A stretch of DNA of 64,000 nt from JBDTSW01 sp963758845. Lineage in GTDB: Bacteria > Actinomycetota > Thermoleophilia > Solirubrobacterales > 70-9. Both the position numbers and the translations under genes were made by a program. Under the pieces are notes generated by a model, which was not told where the DNA came from, did not search any database, and saw only the letters and a program-made list of their open reading frames with translations. Below are positions 24,893-33,456 of this stretch, in pieces. Location: the NCBI GenBank assembly GCA_963758845.1, contig CAVWWX010000002.1:1550001-1614000 (forward strand), read 5' to 3'. Position 1 is the first letter of the stretch. Each line of letters begins with the position of its first letter.

Positions 24893-25001
24893 TAAGCCCA
24901 AGGGTCGATCGTAGGCCTGGCCCGCGAATCCGTCAACCGCTCGCCGGTTCAGGAGAGTGATCGGGGCCCGAGGCCGATGTCACATGCGACGGGCAGCCGA
25001 T

Positions 25002-25040
25002 TTCCATGCGAAGCGGCCGAGCCGCTTCTCGTCCAAAGCG
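25002..25040. repeat. Repeat C, second copy (palindromic motif plus conserved-loop hairpin)
   Basis: TTTCCATGCGAAGCGGC is followed by CGCTT (25023-25027), loop CTCGTCCA and AAGCG (25036-25040). GCCGCTT can alternatively pair with the upstream AAGCGGC (25011-25017), so two stems compete. Confidence 0.65.
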
Positions 25041-25089
25041 CTACTCGATCAAACCGGCTTAGGTCGGTGCGGGCGCTAGGGTGCTTCTG

Positions 25090-25332
25090 ATGGATGATTC
25101 GACGCTCCGCGGCGAGATCGAGCGGCTGGTCGCCGAAGAGCGTCAGCTGGCCAACGAGGCCACCGGGCTCGGGCCCGATGACGCCCGGCACAAACGCCTT
25201 GCCGAGCTCAAGGTCGAACTCGATCGCTGCTGGGATTTGTTGCGCCAGCGCGAGGCGCACGAGGAGTTCCAGCTCGATCCCGACCAGACGTCGGTTCGCG
25301 ACGCTAACACCGTCGAAGGGTACGAGCAGTAG
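25090..25332 (+). CDS. DUF2630 family small protein
   Basis: 80 residues, the exact family length. Blocks are IERLVAEERQLANEATG, LKVELDRCWDLLRQREA and the C-terminal VEGYEQ, all typical of DUF2630. It is a predicted two-helix coiled coil of unknown function, common in actinobacteria. The start ATG at 25090 matches the family start; upstream in-frame codons are not conserved. Confidence 0.88.
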   Translation: MDDSTLRGEIERLVAEERQLANEATGLGPDDARHKRLAELKVELDRCWDLLRQREAHEEFQLDPDQTSVRDANTVEGYEQ

Positions 25333-25386
25333 CCCGTTCGGTTGGTCTCCCTGCAGCTTGCCTTACGTCCTTGCCGTTGCTACGTC

Positions 25387-25560
25387 CTACGGCTGCTTGG
25401 ACGAGTCCCGATCATCTCCGCCCACGAGCCTGGCGATAGCCTTCGCGATGCCTTCGGTTGGCCACCACGTCAGCATGAACCGCCCGCCGGAGGCTTTCCG
25501 TCCCTCCACCCACCACCCGACGTGGCGCCCACGACGAACCGTCACATCGCGCGAACCCAT
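25387..25560 (-). CDS. Possible small basic protein
   Basis: 57 codons from an ATG. The translation (GSRDVTVRRGRHVGWWVEGR, KASGGRFMLTWW and so on) has a hydrophilic-aromatic composition that could be a small beta-hairpin plus helix, loosely like DUF2188 proteins. The ribosome site is poor. Support is weak. Confidence 0.2.
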   Translation of the reverse strand: MGSRDVTVRRGRHVGWWVEGRKASGGRFMLTWWPTEGIAKAIARLVGGDDRDSSKQP

Positions 25561-25561
25561 A

Positions 25562-25588
25562 CCCCGCTCATACCCGCGGCGGGGCTTT
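25562..25588 (+). terminator. Weak terminator-like hairpin
   Basis: CCCCGC (25562-25567) pairs with GCGGGG (25579-25584); CTTTGC follows. It lies 230 bases after the DUF2630 gene. Confidence 0.3.
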
Positions 25589-25840
25589 GCTAGGCGCCCC
25601 GATAGTTGCCGAGTCGCTCCTGCTGGAACGACGCGTCCCCGTCCTCGGCCGGTCCTCGCTGGGCTGCTCGGCGAGGCCTTCCGCTTTGCATGGAACGCGC
25701 CTCGCACTACTACAGGGATAGAACGTCAATCGAGTGAACCAAGTCGACTTGGAACCCGGTTACCGGCTGGGACCGCCTATCGCCGGGCTGCGCGCATTGC
25801 TCACCCACCACGCGGCATCTTGACCGCGGCGGTCAGCGCC

Positions 25841-26683
25841 TCACACCTTCCGATACCGCGCGTCGGCGAACGAGTAAATCGCGAATCCGGCCAGCCCGGC
25901 GGCGACGATGCCGAGCAGCAAGGGCCCGTACTTCGCCTGGGTGAGCGTAAGGAGCGCGCCGTCGAGCCCGACCGCCTCGTCCGGGTCATAGTCGATTGCG
26001 GCTTTGATCAGCCCGTAGCCGACGAGCGCAAAGATGACGGCCCGCGCGACGAGCCCGAATACGCCGACCCAGGTATAGCCCTTACGGACCGTGGAGCCCA
26101 TCTCGTGAGTCTTGGCGTCCTCGAGGAATTTCTTCGCGAGGCCCTTGTACGCCTGGTATGCGGCGACGCCGATCAGGATCGCTCCGGCGATCGCGACGAG
26201 CACAGGGCCGCCGGTCCAGTCGAGGACGCCGCCGGTCGTCTGCTTCGTGCTTCCCGAGCTCGAACCGGAGCCGATCAGGATCTGGACTGCCGTCACGCAG
26301 AGGATCGCGTAGGCGATCCCACTGCAGACTGCCGCGAGGCGGTCGGTGCCGTCGTCACGCTGCTCGGCGCCGTGGCCGACAGCCGCGCGGACCAGCCTCC
26401 AAAGGGCGTAGCCCGCGAGCGCGACCGCGACCAGGATCAGGAGCGCTTCTCCGAACGACTCCTGGGCGATCGTCGTCATCGCGCCCTGCTGGTCGGTCGC
26501 TTCGCCGCCGTCGCCGAGCGCGAGCTTCAGCGCCAGGATGCCGATGATCCCGTAGATGACGCCGCGGCCGATGAAGCCCGCTCTCGCCAGCCAGCCGAGT
26601 GGCTTCGCGCCCGCCAGCTGGTCGCCTTGACGTTTCGCCTTGTCGCCGAGGTCCTCGGATTCACTGCTCACGTTAGTTGTCAT
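25841..26683 (-). CDS. DUF1206 integral membrane protein
   Basis: 280 residues, six TM helices arranged as three repeated two-helix units. Each starts with an aromatic-Gly block such as LARAGFIGRGVIYGIIGILA (about 30), VCSGIAYAILC (about 118) and VFGLVARAVIFALVGYGLI (about 212). This threefold pattern is the DUF1206 signature. Function is unknown. The ATG at 26683 has GGGGGAG about 10 bases upstream and overlaps the end of the lipid kinase gene by 11 bases, so it is co-transcribed and probably coupled with it. Confidence 0.9.
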   Translation of the reverse strand: MTTNVSSESEDLGDKAKRQGDQLAGAKPLGWLARAGFIGRGVIYGIIGILALKLALGDGGEATDQQGAMTTIAQESFGEALLILVAVALAGYALWRLVRAAVGHGAEQRDDGTDRLAAVCSGIAYAILCVTAVQILIGSGSSSGSTKQTTGGVLDWTGGPVLVAIAGAILIGVAAYQAYKGLAKKFLEDAKTHEMGSTVRKGYTWVGVFGLVARAVIFALVGYGLIKAAIDYDPDEAVGLDGALLTLTQAKYGPLLLGIVAAGLAGFAIYSFADARYRKV

Positions 26684-27575
26684 CTGATTCGTCTCCCCCT
26701 GGGACCGCGCGCGGGAGGCAGACCGTGATCGCGGCCGCTTCGATCTCGACCTTGAATGACTTGACCTTCTTGCGATCGCCACCGTCGAGCTCATAGCGGA
26801 CCTTGCGGTCGAGCTTCACTTTCAGCGAGCGCCCCTGGGTGACGCGGACGAATGGCGACTTCTCGGCGCTTCCTACGGCCGTGCGGGAGACAGCGCGCAG
26901 CGACTGCACCGGACCGTCGGAGGTGAGCACGCCGACGTCGAGCATGCCGTCGTCGGGCTGCGCGTCGGCGAAGACTTCGATCCCGCCGAACAGGTTGCCC
27001 ACGTTCCCGACCAGGATGCAGGTCGCGACTCCCTTGTACCAGCGCCTCCCGTCGACCTTGACCTTTGCCTCGAAGCTCGTGGCGTTCAGGTTCGCAGCCC
27101 CCGCCAGCACGTAGGCCGCGCGGCCGAGAGGTTCCTTGAGATCGTCGGCGCTCTTGATCATCGCCGCGTCGAGTCCGGCTCCGGCCATCACGGCGAAGCG
27201 CTCGCCGTTGAAGCGGCCGACGTCGAGCCGGCGGCGATCGCCGTGGAGCGCCGTCTCGACGGCTTTTCCGATGTCGCGCTCGATGCCGAGGTTCGTCGCA
27301 AAAAGGTTCGACGTCCCGGCGGGGCAGACCGCAAGCGGAATCTGCGTGTTCCCGAGCGCGTTGACGCAACGCCGGACGAGCCCGTCACCGCCCCAGGCGA
27401 CTATCAGCTCGGCGCCCTCCTCGAGGGCCCGCTCGACCGCCCCCGGCGCCCGCTTGCTCTTCGGTACCTCGAACCAGAGCGGCGACGAGATGCCCGCGTG
27501 GGCGAGCGTGCGCCGCAGCTCGGGAAGCCCGCCGCCGAACGTCTTGCCGGAATGTGCGACGACCGCCAGCTTCAT
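26673..27575 (-). CDS. Diacylglycerol kinase-like lipid kinase
   Basis: 300 residues, DAGK catalytic domain. AWGGDGLVRRCVNALGN (about 78-94) is the nucleotide-binding GGDG motif. PLAVCPAGTSNLFATNLGI (about 99) is the conserved substrate loop, and the MAGAGLDAAMIK block follows. Family members phosphorylate diacylglycerol, sphingoid or related lipids at the inner membrane face. It overlaps the PAP2 gene upstream by four bases and the DUF1206 gene downstream by 11, giving a tight three-gene lipid operon with kinase and phosphatase activities of opposite sense. Confidence 0.9.
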   Translation of the reverse strand: MKLAVVAHSGKTFGGGLPELRRTLAHAGISSPLWFEVPKSKRAPGAVERALEEGAELIVAWGGDGLVRRCVNALGNTQIPLAVCPAGTSNLFATNLGIERDIGKAVETALHGDRRRLDVGRFNGERFAVMAGAGLDAAMIKSADDLKEPLGRAAYVLAGAANLNATSFEAKVKVDGRRWYKGVATCILVGNVGNLFGGIEVFADAQPDDGMLDVGVLTSDGPVQSLRAVSRTAVGSAEKSPFVRVTQGRSLKVKLDRKVRYELDGGDRKKVKSFKVEIEAAAITVCLPRAVPGGDESDDN

Positions 27576-28378
27576 GAGCGCGCGCGCCTCTCGGCGGCCG
27601 AGCTGGCGGCGCGACAGGCGAACAGCAGCAGCAGGATCGCTCCGATGCCGACGAGCACACCGCCGGCCACGTCGAGCGGATGGTGCATGCCGCGGTACAT
27701 GCGCGACAACGCGACGAACGTGGTCAGCAGGATCGCGCAGGTCCAGGCCAGCGCCTTCTTGGCGCTGCCGGTGATGCTGGCCGTGAGCAGCAGCACAAGG
27801 CCGGAGTAGACGGCGACCGAGGCGGCGGTGTGGCCCGAGGGGTAGCTGGCGTCGACGGGCAGGTCCTCGAGGCGGTTCACTGAGGGGCGGTCACGTGGGA
27901 TTACGATCGACGTGAAGTGGTAGGCGGCCGATTCGGCAAGCAGGACGAAGACTGCGAATGCCGCAAGGAGCCAGCGGCGGGTGAAGGCGCAGTAGCTGCC
28001 GATGATGCCGACGATGATCGGCAGGACCGGGGCTCCGCCCGCCTGCGAGGCGACCTCGGACACCGTGGTCAGCGTGCCGCTGCGCTCGTCGACGAGCTCC
28101 TCAATGAAGCTCTGCTCCTCGCCGGCCAGGCCGAGCCCGCTGCCGCTGGCCAGGACGTGCACGATCAGCAGGCCGAGCAGGATCGAGGCGACCAGCAGCA
28201 AGAGGAAGCCGCCGAGCAGCGCGGCGATGAAGACGAGCGCGGGATGGCGCGACCCCAGCGCGTCGGCGAACCGCTCTGCGGCTCCACCGGGGCGGGCGGC
28301 GAACACCGGGAGCTTGCCCTCGGGTCGCCGTTCCGCTAGCGGCGCTGAAGTTGCGTCCAACGCCTGATCGACGGACAT
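27572..28378 (-). CDS. PAP2 family phosphatase
   Basis: 268 residues, about six TM helices. The PAP2 active site is complete: IPRDRPSVNR (motif 1), YPSGHTAASVAVY (motif 2, about 180) and SRMYRGMHHPLDVAGG (motif 3, about 230). It would dephosphorylate phosphatidate or an undecaprenyl-phosphate-type lipid at the outer face. It is the first gene of the operon with the lipid kinase and DUF1206 protein, divergent from a second PAP2 gene 42 bases away. Confidence 0.9.
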   Translation of the reverse strand: MSVDQALDATSAPLAERRPEGKLPVFAARPGGAAERFADALGSRHPALVFIAALLGGFLLLLVASILLGLLIVHVLASGSGLGLAGEEQSFIEELVDERSGTLTTVSEVASQAGGAPVLPIIVGIIGSYCAFTRRWLLAAFAVFVLLAESAAYHFTSIVIPRDRPSVNRLEDLPVDASYPSGHTAASVAVYSGLVLLLTASITGSAKKALAWTCAILLTTFVALSRMYRGMHHPLDVAGGVLVGIGAILLLLFACRAASSAAERRARS

Positions 28379-28420
28379 GCCGTTAATAGTGCCCCGCTCG
28401 GGGGCAGATTAAGCAAAGCG

Positions 28421-29332
28421 ATGCCGCTTCTTGTGCTTTTGCTGATCGCCACCCTGGCGGGACTCGCCGCCGCCGCGCTGACGCGGCTTTATCCACGCGG
28501 CGCGGTCGCACGGCCGGTCGTCGAGACGGCGTTCGAGGCCGGGCGGCGGGCGCCCGGCTCCGCGGGACACCGCGCCGCGCGGGCGGCCCGTCTCGAGCCC
28601 AAGACGGCCACGGGGCTCGCGCTCACGCTGGCGCTCCTGACGGTCGTAGTGGGCGGCATGGCGCTCGCCCTGCTGGCCGTCGTCGTCCGCAGCACCGATG
28701 TGCTGGCCGGGATCGATACCAGCGCGGCCGAGTGGGGCAACCGCCACGCGAGTCCCTGGACGCACGACGGCCTGACGCTCGTCACGTATCTGGGTGAGAC
28801 GGTCACCGTGATCGTGATCGCGGTGATCGTCGCGATCGTGGACTTCACGCGGACACGTAACCGCTGGGTCGTGCCGTTCCTAGTGGCCGTGATCCTGGGC
28901 GACAAGATCCTCACGGAGACGATCAAGCAGCTCGTGGATCGCGCCCGCCCGGCGCTCGAGCCCGTTGCCGCGACGCTCGGACCATCCTTTCCCAGCGGCC
29001 ACACCTCGACCGCGGCCGCTTCCTTCGCGGCTTTCGCGCTCGTCGCCGGACGCTGGTGGGGTCCCCGGGCCTGGCCGGCGCTCGCCGGCGCCGCCGTCGG
29101 TATCGCGGTCGGGGTGGCACTAAGCCGCGTCTTGCTCGACGTCCACTGGCTGACTGACGTTATCGGCGGCCTTGCGCTCGGGTGGGCCTGGTTCGCCGCC
29201 TGCGCGATCGCCTTCGGCGGCCGCGTCCTGCGCTTCGGCGCGGCCGCGGAGGCTGCCGGACGCGGTGAAGTGGAGGCGGCCTCCGGCGACCCTCCCGCGA
29301 GTCCTCCGCCTCACGAAATCCGGGTTTCTTGA
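28421..29332 (+). CDS. PAP2 family phosphatase, second copy
   Basis: 303 residues. An N-terminal hydrophobic helix precedes the PAP2 core. Motifs are KQLVDRARPALEP (about 167), FPSGHTSTAAASF (about 188) and SRVLLDVHWLTDVIGG (about 230). The C-terminal tail is Glu/Pro-rich. It is divergent from the PAP2 gene on the other strand, and the two share a 42-base promoter region. Sequence outside the motifs differs, so they are not a recent duplication. Confidence 0.9.
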   Translation: MPLLVLLLIATLAGLAAAALTRLYPRGAVARPVVETAFEAGRRAPGSAGHRAARAARLEPKTATGLALTLALLTVVVGGMALALLAVVVRSTDVLAGIDTSAAEWGNRHASPWTHDGLTLVTYLGETVTVIVIAVIVAIVDFTRTRNRWVVPFLVAVILGDKILTETIKQLVDRARPALEPVAATLGPSFPSGHTSTAAASFAAFALVAGRWWGPRAWPALAGAAVGIAVGVALSRVLLDVHWLTDVIGGLALGWAWFAACAIAFGGRVLRFGAAAEAAGRGEVEAASGDPPASPPPHEIRVS

Positions 29333-29368
29333 GCTAAGCGGTTGGTGTCGATGGGTCCCAGAGCGTCC

Positions 29369-29392
29369 CTGGTTCAAATCCAGTCGCCCCGA
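29369..29392 (+). repeat. tRNA-Pro 3'-end remnant, last copy
   Basis: 24 bases identical to the T-arm and 3' acceptor strand of the tRNA-Pro gene. The preceding 30 bases resemble it only loosely. No further copy was seen to the right. Confidence 0.8.
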
Positions 29393-29418
29393 CTGAACAC
29401 CCGAGGAAGCGCACTTCG

Positions 29419-30672
29419 TCACCAGCTCGCCGACGCCCGACCGGTGAGCTCGGCTGCCTCGGCTTCGATCCCGCGGGCCAGGGCGTCCAGGTCGTGCACC
29501 ACATCAGGGTCGGCGCACAGGCCGAAGGACAGCTTGCCCGCGTACGAGAGCACCGCCACGCGTAGGGCGTGGTGCTCGCCGATCTCCGCGAGGGTGTGGA
29601 GCGACCGGACGGGCGCGCCGAGGATCGTCATCTCGTTCCGAGGGCCCGGTACGTTCGAGACGCTCAGGGCAAAGCTCCTCGGGCTGCGCTCGAGCCGCTC
29701 CGCCGCGCGCTCCAGCCGGGTCGAGACGCGCGCCGCAGAGCGCAGCAGGGCATCGAGCTCCCGCGCATCGTCGTCGGTCTTGCGCTCCAGCGTTCGCTCT
29801 TGGACGGTCCGGAGACGTGCGACCGGGTCTGACTCGCGGAGCGGCAAGGGCAAGGTGAAGAACGAGTCGCGGTTGCCCGTGGTGTCGCCCTGATGGTGCA
29901 GGCTGACCGGAACCTTCACCCTCACGTCCCGGAGCGGGCGGTGATGCTCCTCGATCCACCGGCGCAGGCCACCGCCGACCGAAGCGAGCACAGCGTCGTT
30001 GACCGTGGCATCCGACAATGCCTTGGCGGCGTCGTGCAGCTCCGCCAGTTGCACGTTCGCGAAGGCGATCGCGCGGCGGGCTGAGATTTCGGCGTCGAAC
30101 GGCGACGCCCGGCTCCGAGCGACCTCACGCTCGAGCAGGCCCACGAGGTGCACCCGGCGCCGGGCCTGGTCCTTGGCCGCCGGGTGCGCCGTCGGCCCTC
30201 CGGGGTCGTCGAGGTGGTCGAACAGCACCGCACGCGCCAGCCGGATCGCGGTCGTCCCGTCGGCGAGCGCATGGTGGAGGCGCCAGATCAACGCCCGCCC
30301 GCCATCACTCAGCTCGACCACGTCGATCCGCCACAATGGTCTCTCCCGGTCCAGGCGCTGCGCGAATAGGTTGGCTACCACCTCGCGCAGGCCTGCGTCG
30401 CTTACGGGCGACCGATCCACCCTCACTACGTGCGTCTCCGGGTCGAACTCGTCCGCTTGCACCCAGGTGGGGGAATCCGGGGTCCCGGCAAGCCTCCGGG
30501 TCAGCTCCGGCGCTGCGCCGATCCGGCCCGCGATCGAGCCCCGCAGCTTGTCGAGCGTCGGCGGCTCTCCGCCGAGGATGATCACCTTGCAGCAGTGTCC
30601 CGCGACTCGCTCAGATTCAAGCGCCAGAATCGCGCGGTCTTCGCCCGAGAGCGGTATGGGGTGAGGGTCCAT
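29419..30672 (-). CDS. Wax ester synthase/diacylglycerol acyltransferase (WS/DGAT) family protein
   Basis: 417 residues, close to the usual 450. The catalytic HHALADG (HHxxxDG) lies at about residue 129. The C-terminal DUF1298 half has VKVPVSLHHQGDTTGNRDS and SNVPGPRNEMTILGAPV. It would esterify acyl-CoA to alcohols or diacylglycerol at the membrane, making storage lipid. The ATG at 30672 is chosen because the family starts just before LSGEDRAILALE; a GTG 42 bases upstream is possible. It neighbours the lipid kinase and phosphatase block. Confidence 0.9.
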   Translation of the reverse strand: MDPHPIPLSGEDRAILALESERVAGHCCKVIILGGEPPTLDKLRGSIAGRIGAAPELTRRLAGTPDSPTWVQADEFDPETHVVRVDRSPVSDAGLREVVANLFAQRLDRERPLWRIDVVELSDGGRALIWRLHHALADGTTAIRLARAVLFDHLDDPGGPTAHPAAKDQARRRVHLVGLLEREVARSRASPFDAEISARRAIAFANVQLAELHDAAKALSDATVNDAVLASVGGGLRRWIEEHHRPLRDVRVKVPVSLHHQGDTTGNRDSFFTLPLPLRESDPVARLRTVQERTLERKTDDDARELDALLRSAARVSTRLERAAERLERSPRSFALSVSNVPGPRNEMTILGAPVRSLHTLAEIGEHHALRVAVLSYAGKLSFGLCADPDVVHDLDALARGIEAEAAELTGRASASW

Positions 30673-30807
30673 CCGAGAGCTTGGCTTCGCCTCGTCAGTC
30701 GACGTCGTGCGCACAGGGTCGCATGCGCATTCGCGGGGTGGTCGACCAGAGCCATGCGGCCGTGGCCTTGACGCCGCCGGCCGGACGCGCGAGCCTTACA
30801 CCCGTCG

Positions 30808-31641
30808 ATGAACCTCTTCGCGCTCGCCGGGATCATCATCGGGGTGGCCGCAGCCGCTGGCGGCCTGCTGTGGTTGGCCCGGCGCACCCCGATGAACGAA
30901 CGCTTCTCGTCGGAGCTCGGCGAGCACAGCAGGGCGTTCGACTTCCTCGGCATCGCGTTCGCAATCCTGCTCGGATTCGTGGTGCTCCAGGCGTACGACA
31001 GCTACAACGACGCGAAGATAGGCGCCGAGCAGGAGGCCCAAGCGGTCCTGGAGCTCACCCGCACCGCGGGGGCGTTCACGACGGAGGAGCATCAGCGCCT
31101 CGAGGGGACGCTGGTCTGTTACGGGCGGGCCGTGATCGCGCAGGGATGGCCGGCGATGCGCGATGGCGGCGAGGGAAGTCCGGTCGTGACCGACTGGGGA
31201 AGACGCTTCAGGGAAGCGGCGTTCGAAGTCCGTGTTCGCTCGCTGGTCGAGGAGGCCGCGTTCCGGCAGCTCCTGCTGGAACAGGACAGACGCATCGAGG
31301 GTCGGCGCATGAGGCTTGCCGAAGCCGTCCGCGTGACGCCGCCTCCGATGTGGTTCGTGCTGATCCTGGGGGCGTTGCTCACGGTCGGATGGATCGTGCT
31401 AGGCGCCAATCGGCGGGGCAGCTTCGTCGTTCAGGCGAGCGCGGTGGCTTCCGTCGCCGCAATGGCGACGGCGACGCTGCTGCTGGTGTGGTTCCTGGAC
31501 CACCCCTTCGCGGATGAGAGCGGAAGCATCAGGCCGATCGAGATGGAGGAGGTGCTCAGGGTCATCGAGGAGGAGTCACACGCTGAGGGCGTAGAGGTGA
31601 CTCATCCCTGCACAGAAGACGGCGATCCCCTGTCCGCCTAA
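30808..31641 (+). CDS. DUF4239-like membrane protein
   Basis: 277 residues. TM helices lie near 2-24, 48-64, about 185-203 and 210-232, two before and two after a cytosolic helical region. The stretch ERFSSELGEHSRAFDFLGIA, AFAILLGFVVLQAYDSY and AEQEAQAVLELTRTAGAF is the DUF4239 signature. Function is unknown in this family. It stands alone. The acidic C-terminal tail (EEVLRVIEEESHAEG) is extra. Confidence 0.75.
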   Translation: MNLFALAGIIIGVAAAAGGLLWLARRTPMNERFSSELGEHSRAFDFLGIAFAILLGFVVLQAYDSYNDAKIGAEQEAQAVLELTRTAGAFTTEEHQRLEGTLVCYGRAVIAQGWPAMRDGGEGSPVVTDWGRRFREAAFEVRVRSLVEEAAFRQLLLEQDRRIEGRRMRLAEAVRVTPPPMWFVLILGALLTVGWIVLGANRRGSFVVQASAVASVAAMATATLLLVWFLDHPFADESGSIRPIEMEEVLRVIEEESHAEGVEVTHPCTEDGDPLSA

Positions 31642-31696
31642 CGTCCGGATTGGCAACTGGTCCGGTGCCGACGGCTGGTCCCGCTAGGCTGGGTAG

Positions 31697-33337
31697 GTGC
31701 AGGGGTGGGGTTTATCGAGAGTGGCGGGCGTCTGCCTTGTACTGCTCGCGTGCTGCGCTCCCTCCTCGGCTTCGGCCAGTTTCCCGGGTGCGAACGGGCT
31801 GATCGCTTTCACCGACGACCGCAACAACGTCAGTGTTGTTGCGCCCAACGGAACACAGCCGCGGCGGCTCACCGCCTTCGAAAGCTTCGGGCCCGCCTTC
31901 TCGGCTGACGGGACGAAGATCGCGTTCTCGGGTGAGGACGGCGTTCCGGTGAACGATCCTGGCTGCAACCGGCACGACGAGGGGGCAGAGTGCCGCGGGG
32001 AGCACGAGCTCTTCGTGATGAACGCCGACGGGTCGAACCTCCGGGCGGTGACCGACACGCGCGGCATGGAGCTCAGCCCGGCGTGGAACCCGGCGGGGAC
32101 CAAGCTCGCCTACGTGGACGCGAAGGAGGGGGAAGACGTCTTCATCCTGAACCTGGCAACCGGCACCACAAACCGCCTGACGAACGGCGTCGGCTACCGG
32201 AACCCCGACTGGTCCCCCGACGGCCAGCACATCGCCGTCTCGTGGGAGGGCCAGACGGACATCGCGGAGATCTTGGTCATGGACGCGGACGGCACGCAGC
32301 TGCGGAACCTCACCAACACGCCCAGCCTCGCCGAGTACGAACCCAGCTGGTCGCCGAGCGGAACCGAGATCGCCTACGCGCGTGCGCGGAACATCTACCG
32401 GATCCCGGCGGACAGCCCGGACGGGTCGGGCGTGCTGGAGGTGGACAACGGTGCGGGCACCTACGGCGACAGGGCTCCGGCCTGGTCGCCGGACGGAGGC
32501 GCGATCGCCTTCACGGAGGAGATAGACGACGGAGCGAGCGCGCTCTACGTCGCCCCCGCCGCGGGCGGCGGAGGGACGCTCATGCCGGTGAGCACGGTCA
32601 CCGGGAGCGCGTATCTCGGTAGCTGGCAGCCGCTGGAGCCGCTGCAGACCGTCAGCGACGCAGTGGAGGCCGACGGCAGCGTGGACACGGGCACCCCCAG
32701 CACGCCCGAGGACCCGCTGAACTTGTCGCTGACCTCGCCGAACGCGGGCAACGTCGTGATTCACATGATCAACCCGCTGACGCCGCCGCCGGCCGGGTTC
32801 GGCCTTCTGGGCTTCGAGTTCCAGGTCACGGCTCCGGACGCGAGCGTCGCCGATCCCCTGCTGCTGACCTTCACGGTGGACGCATCGCTGTTGCCGGCGG
32901 GAGTCACCGCCGAGAACCTGGAGATCCTGCGAGATGGCGCCGCGCTGGGCGACTGCACGGATCCGGGGGCGGTTCCCGATCCCTGCGTGGCCGATCGCGT
33001 GACGCTCGGCGACAACGACCTCTCGATCGGCATCCGCAGCTCACACGCGAGCTCGTGGAACGTCGCCGCCCCTGACGCGACTCCGCCCGAGACTACGATC
33101 ACGGCCGGGCCGCCGAAGCGGACGACCAAGCGCCAGGTCACATTCCGCTTCTCCTCCTCGGAGGTGCGCTCCAGCTTCGCCTGCCGCGTGGACGCGCGCC
33201 CGTTCTCCGACTGCATCTCGCCATTTCGCACGGCGCGCCTGAACTTCGGCAAGCACACGTTCGAGGTCATTGCCTCCGACGAGGCCCAGAACCCGGACCC
33301 GACCGCAGCCCAGAAGACCCTCAAGATCGTCCGCTAA
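31697..33337 (+). CDS. Secreted TolB-like beta-propeller (PD40/WD40-like) protein
   Basis: 546 residues. Signal peptide (about 1-27) with the ASASFPGANGLIAF start seen in many actinobacterial PD40 proteins. Blades repeat the pattern PxWSPDGxxIA (AFSADGTKIAFSG, PDWSPDGQHIAVS, PSWSPSGTEIAYA, PAWSPDGGAIAFT), about five to six blades up to residue 310. The C-terminal part (about 330-546) is beta-rich and holds the frequent ATPPETTITAGPP linker before an Ig-like domain. It is extracellular, probably a binding scaffold. The start is GTG. Confidence 0.82.
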   Translation: MQGWGLSRVAGVCLVLLACCAPSSASASFPGANGLIAFTDDRNNVSVVAPNGTQPRRLTAFESFGPAFSADGTKIAFSGEDGVPVNDPGCNRHDEGAECRGEHELFVMNADGSNLRAVTDTRGMELSPAWNPAGTKLAYVDAKEGEDVFILNLATGTTNRLTNGVGYRNPDWSPDGQHIAVSWEGQTDIAEILVMDADGTQLRNLTNTPSLAEYEPSWSPSGTEIAYARARNIYRIPADSPDGSGVLEVDNGAGTYGDRAPAWSPDGGAIAFTEEIDDGASALYVAPAAGGGGTLMPVSTVTGSAYLGSWQPLEPLQTVSDAVEADGSVDTGTPSTPEDPLNLSLTSPNAGNVVIHMINPLTPPPAGFGLLGFEFQVTAPDASVADPLLLTFTVDASLLPAGVTAENLEILRDGAALGDCTDPGAVPDPCVADRVTLGDNDLSIGIRSSHASSWNVAAPDATPPETTITAGPPKRTTKRQVTFRFSSSEVRSSFACRVDARPFSDCISPFRTARLNFGKHTFEVIASDEAQNPDPTAAQKTLKIVR

Positions 33338-33456
33338 CTAGCTCGCCGGAACGCTGAGGGAGATCTGCCTCCCGTCGAGGGCGAAATCAGTCACCCGAAG
33401 CTGGCGAATCGCCGTAGCCGGGTAGTGGTGAGGGAACAGTCGGGTACCCGCTACGT

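Larger units (their letters stand above)
25333..25840. other. Gene-poor stretch
   Basis: About 500 bases with a hairpin at 25562-25588, a possible short minus-strand frame, and one GCTTTGCATGGAACGC motif at 25682 related to repeat C. Nothing else was recognised. Confidence 0.5.

Noticed and set aside
25094..26728. A 544-codon plus-strand frame over DUF2630, the gap and DUF1206
   Set aside because: It crosses a well-supported DUF2630 gene in another frame and mirrors DUF1206 on the opposite strand.
2688..29392. Integrase or transposase gene inside the tRNA-Pro-bounded region
   Set aside because: No frame shows tyrosine or serine recombinase motifs or a DDE transposase; only the small XRE protein is of element type.
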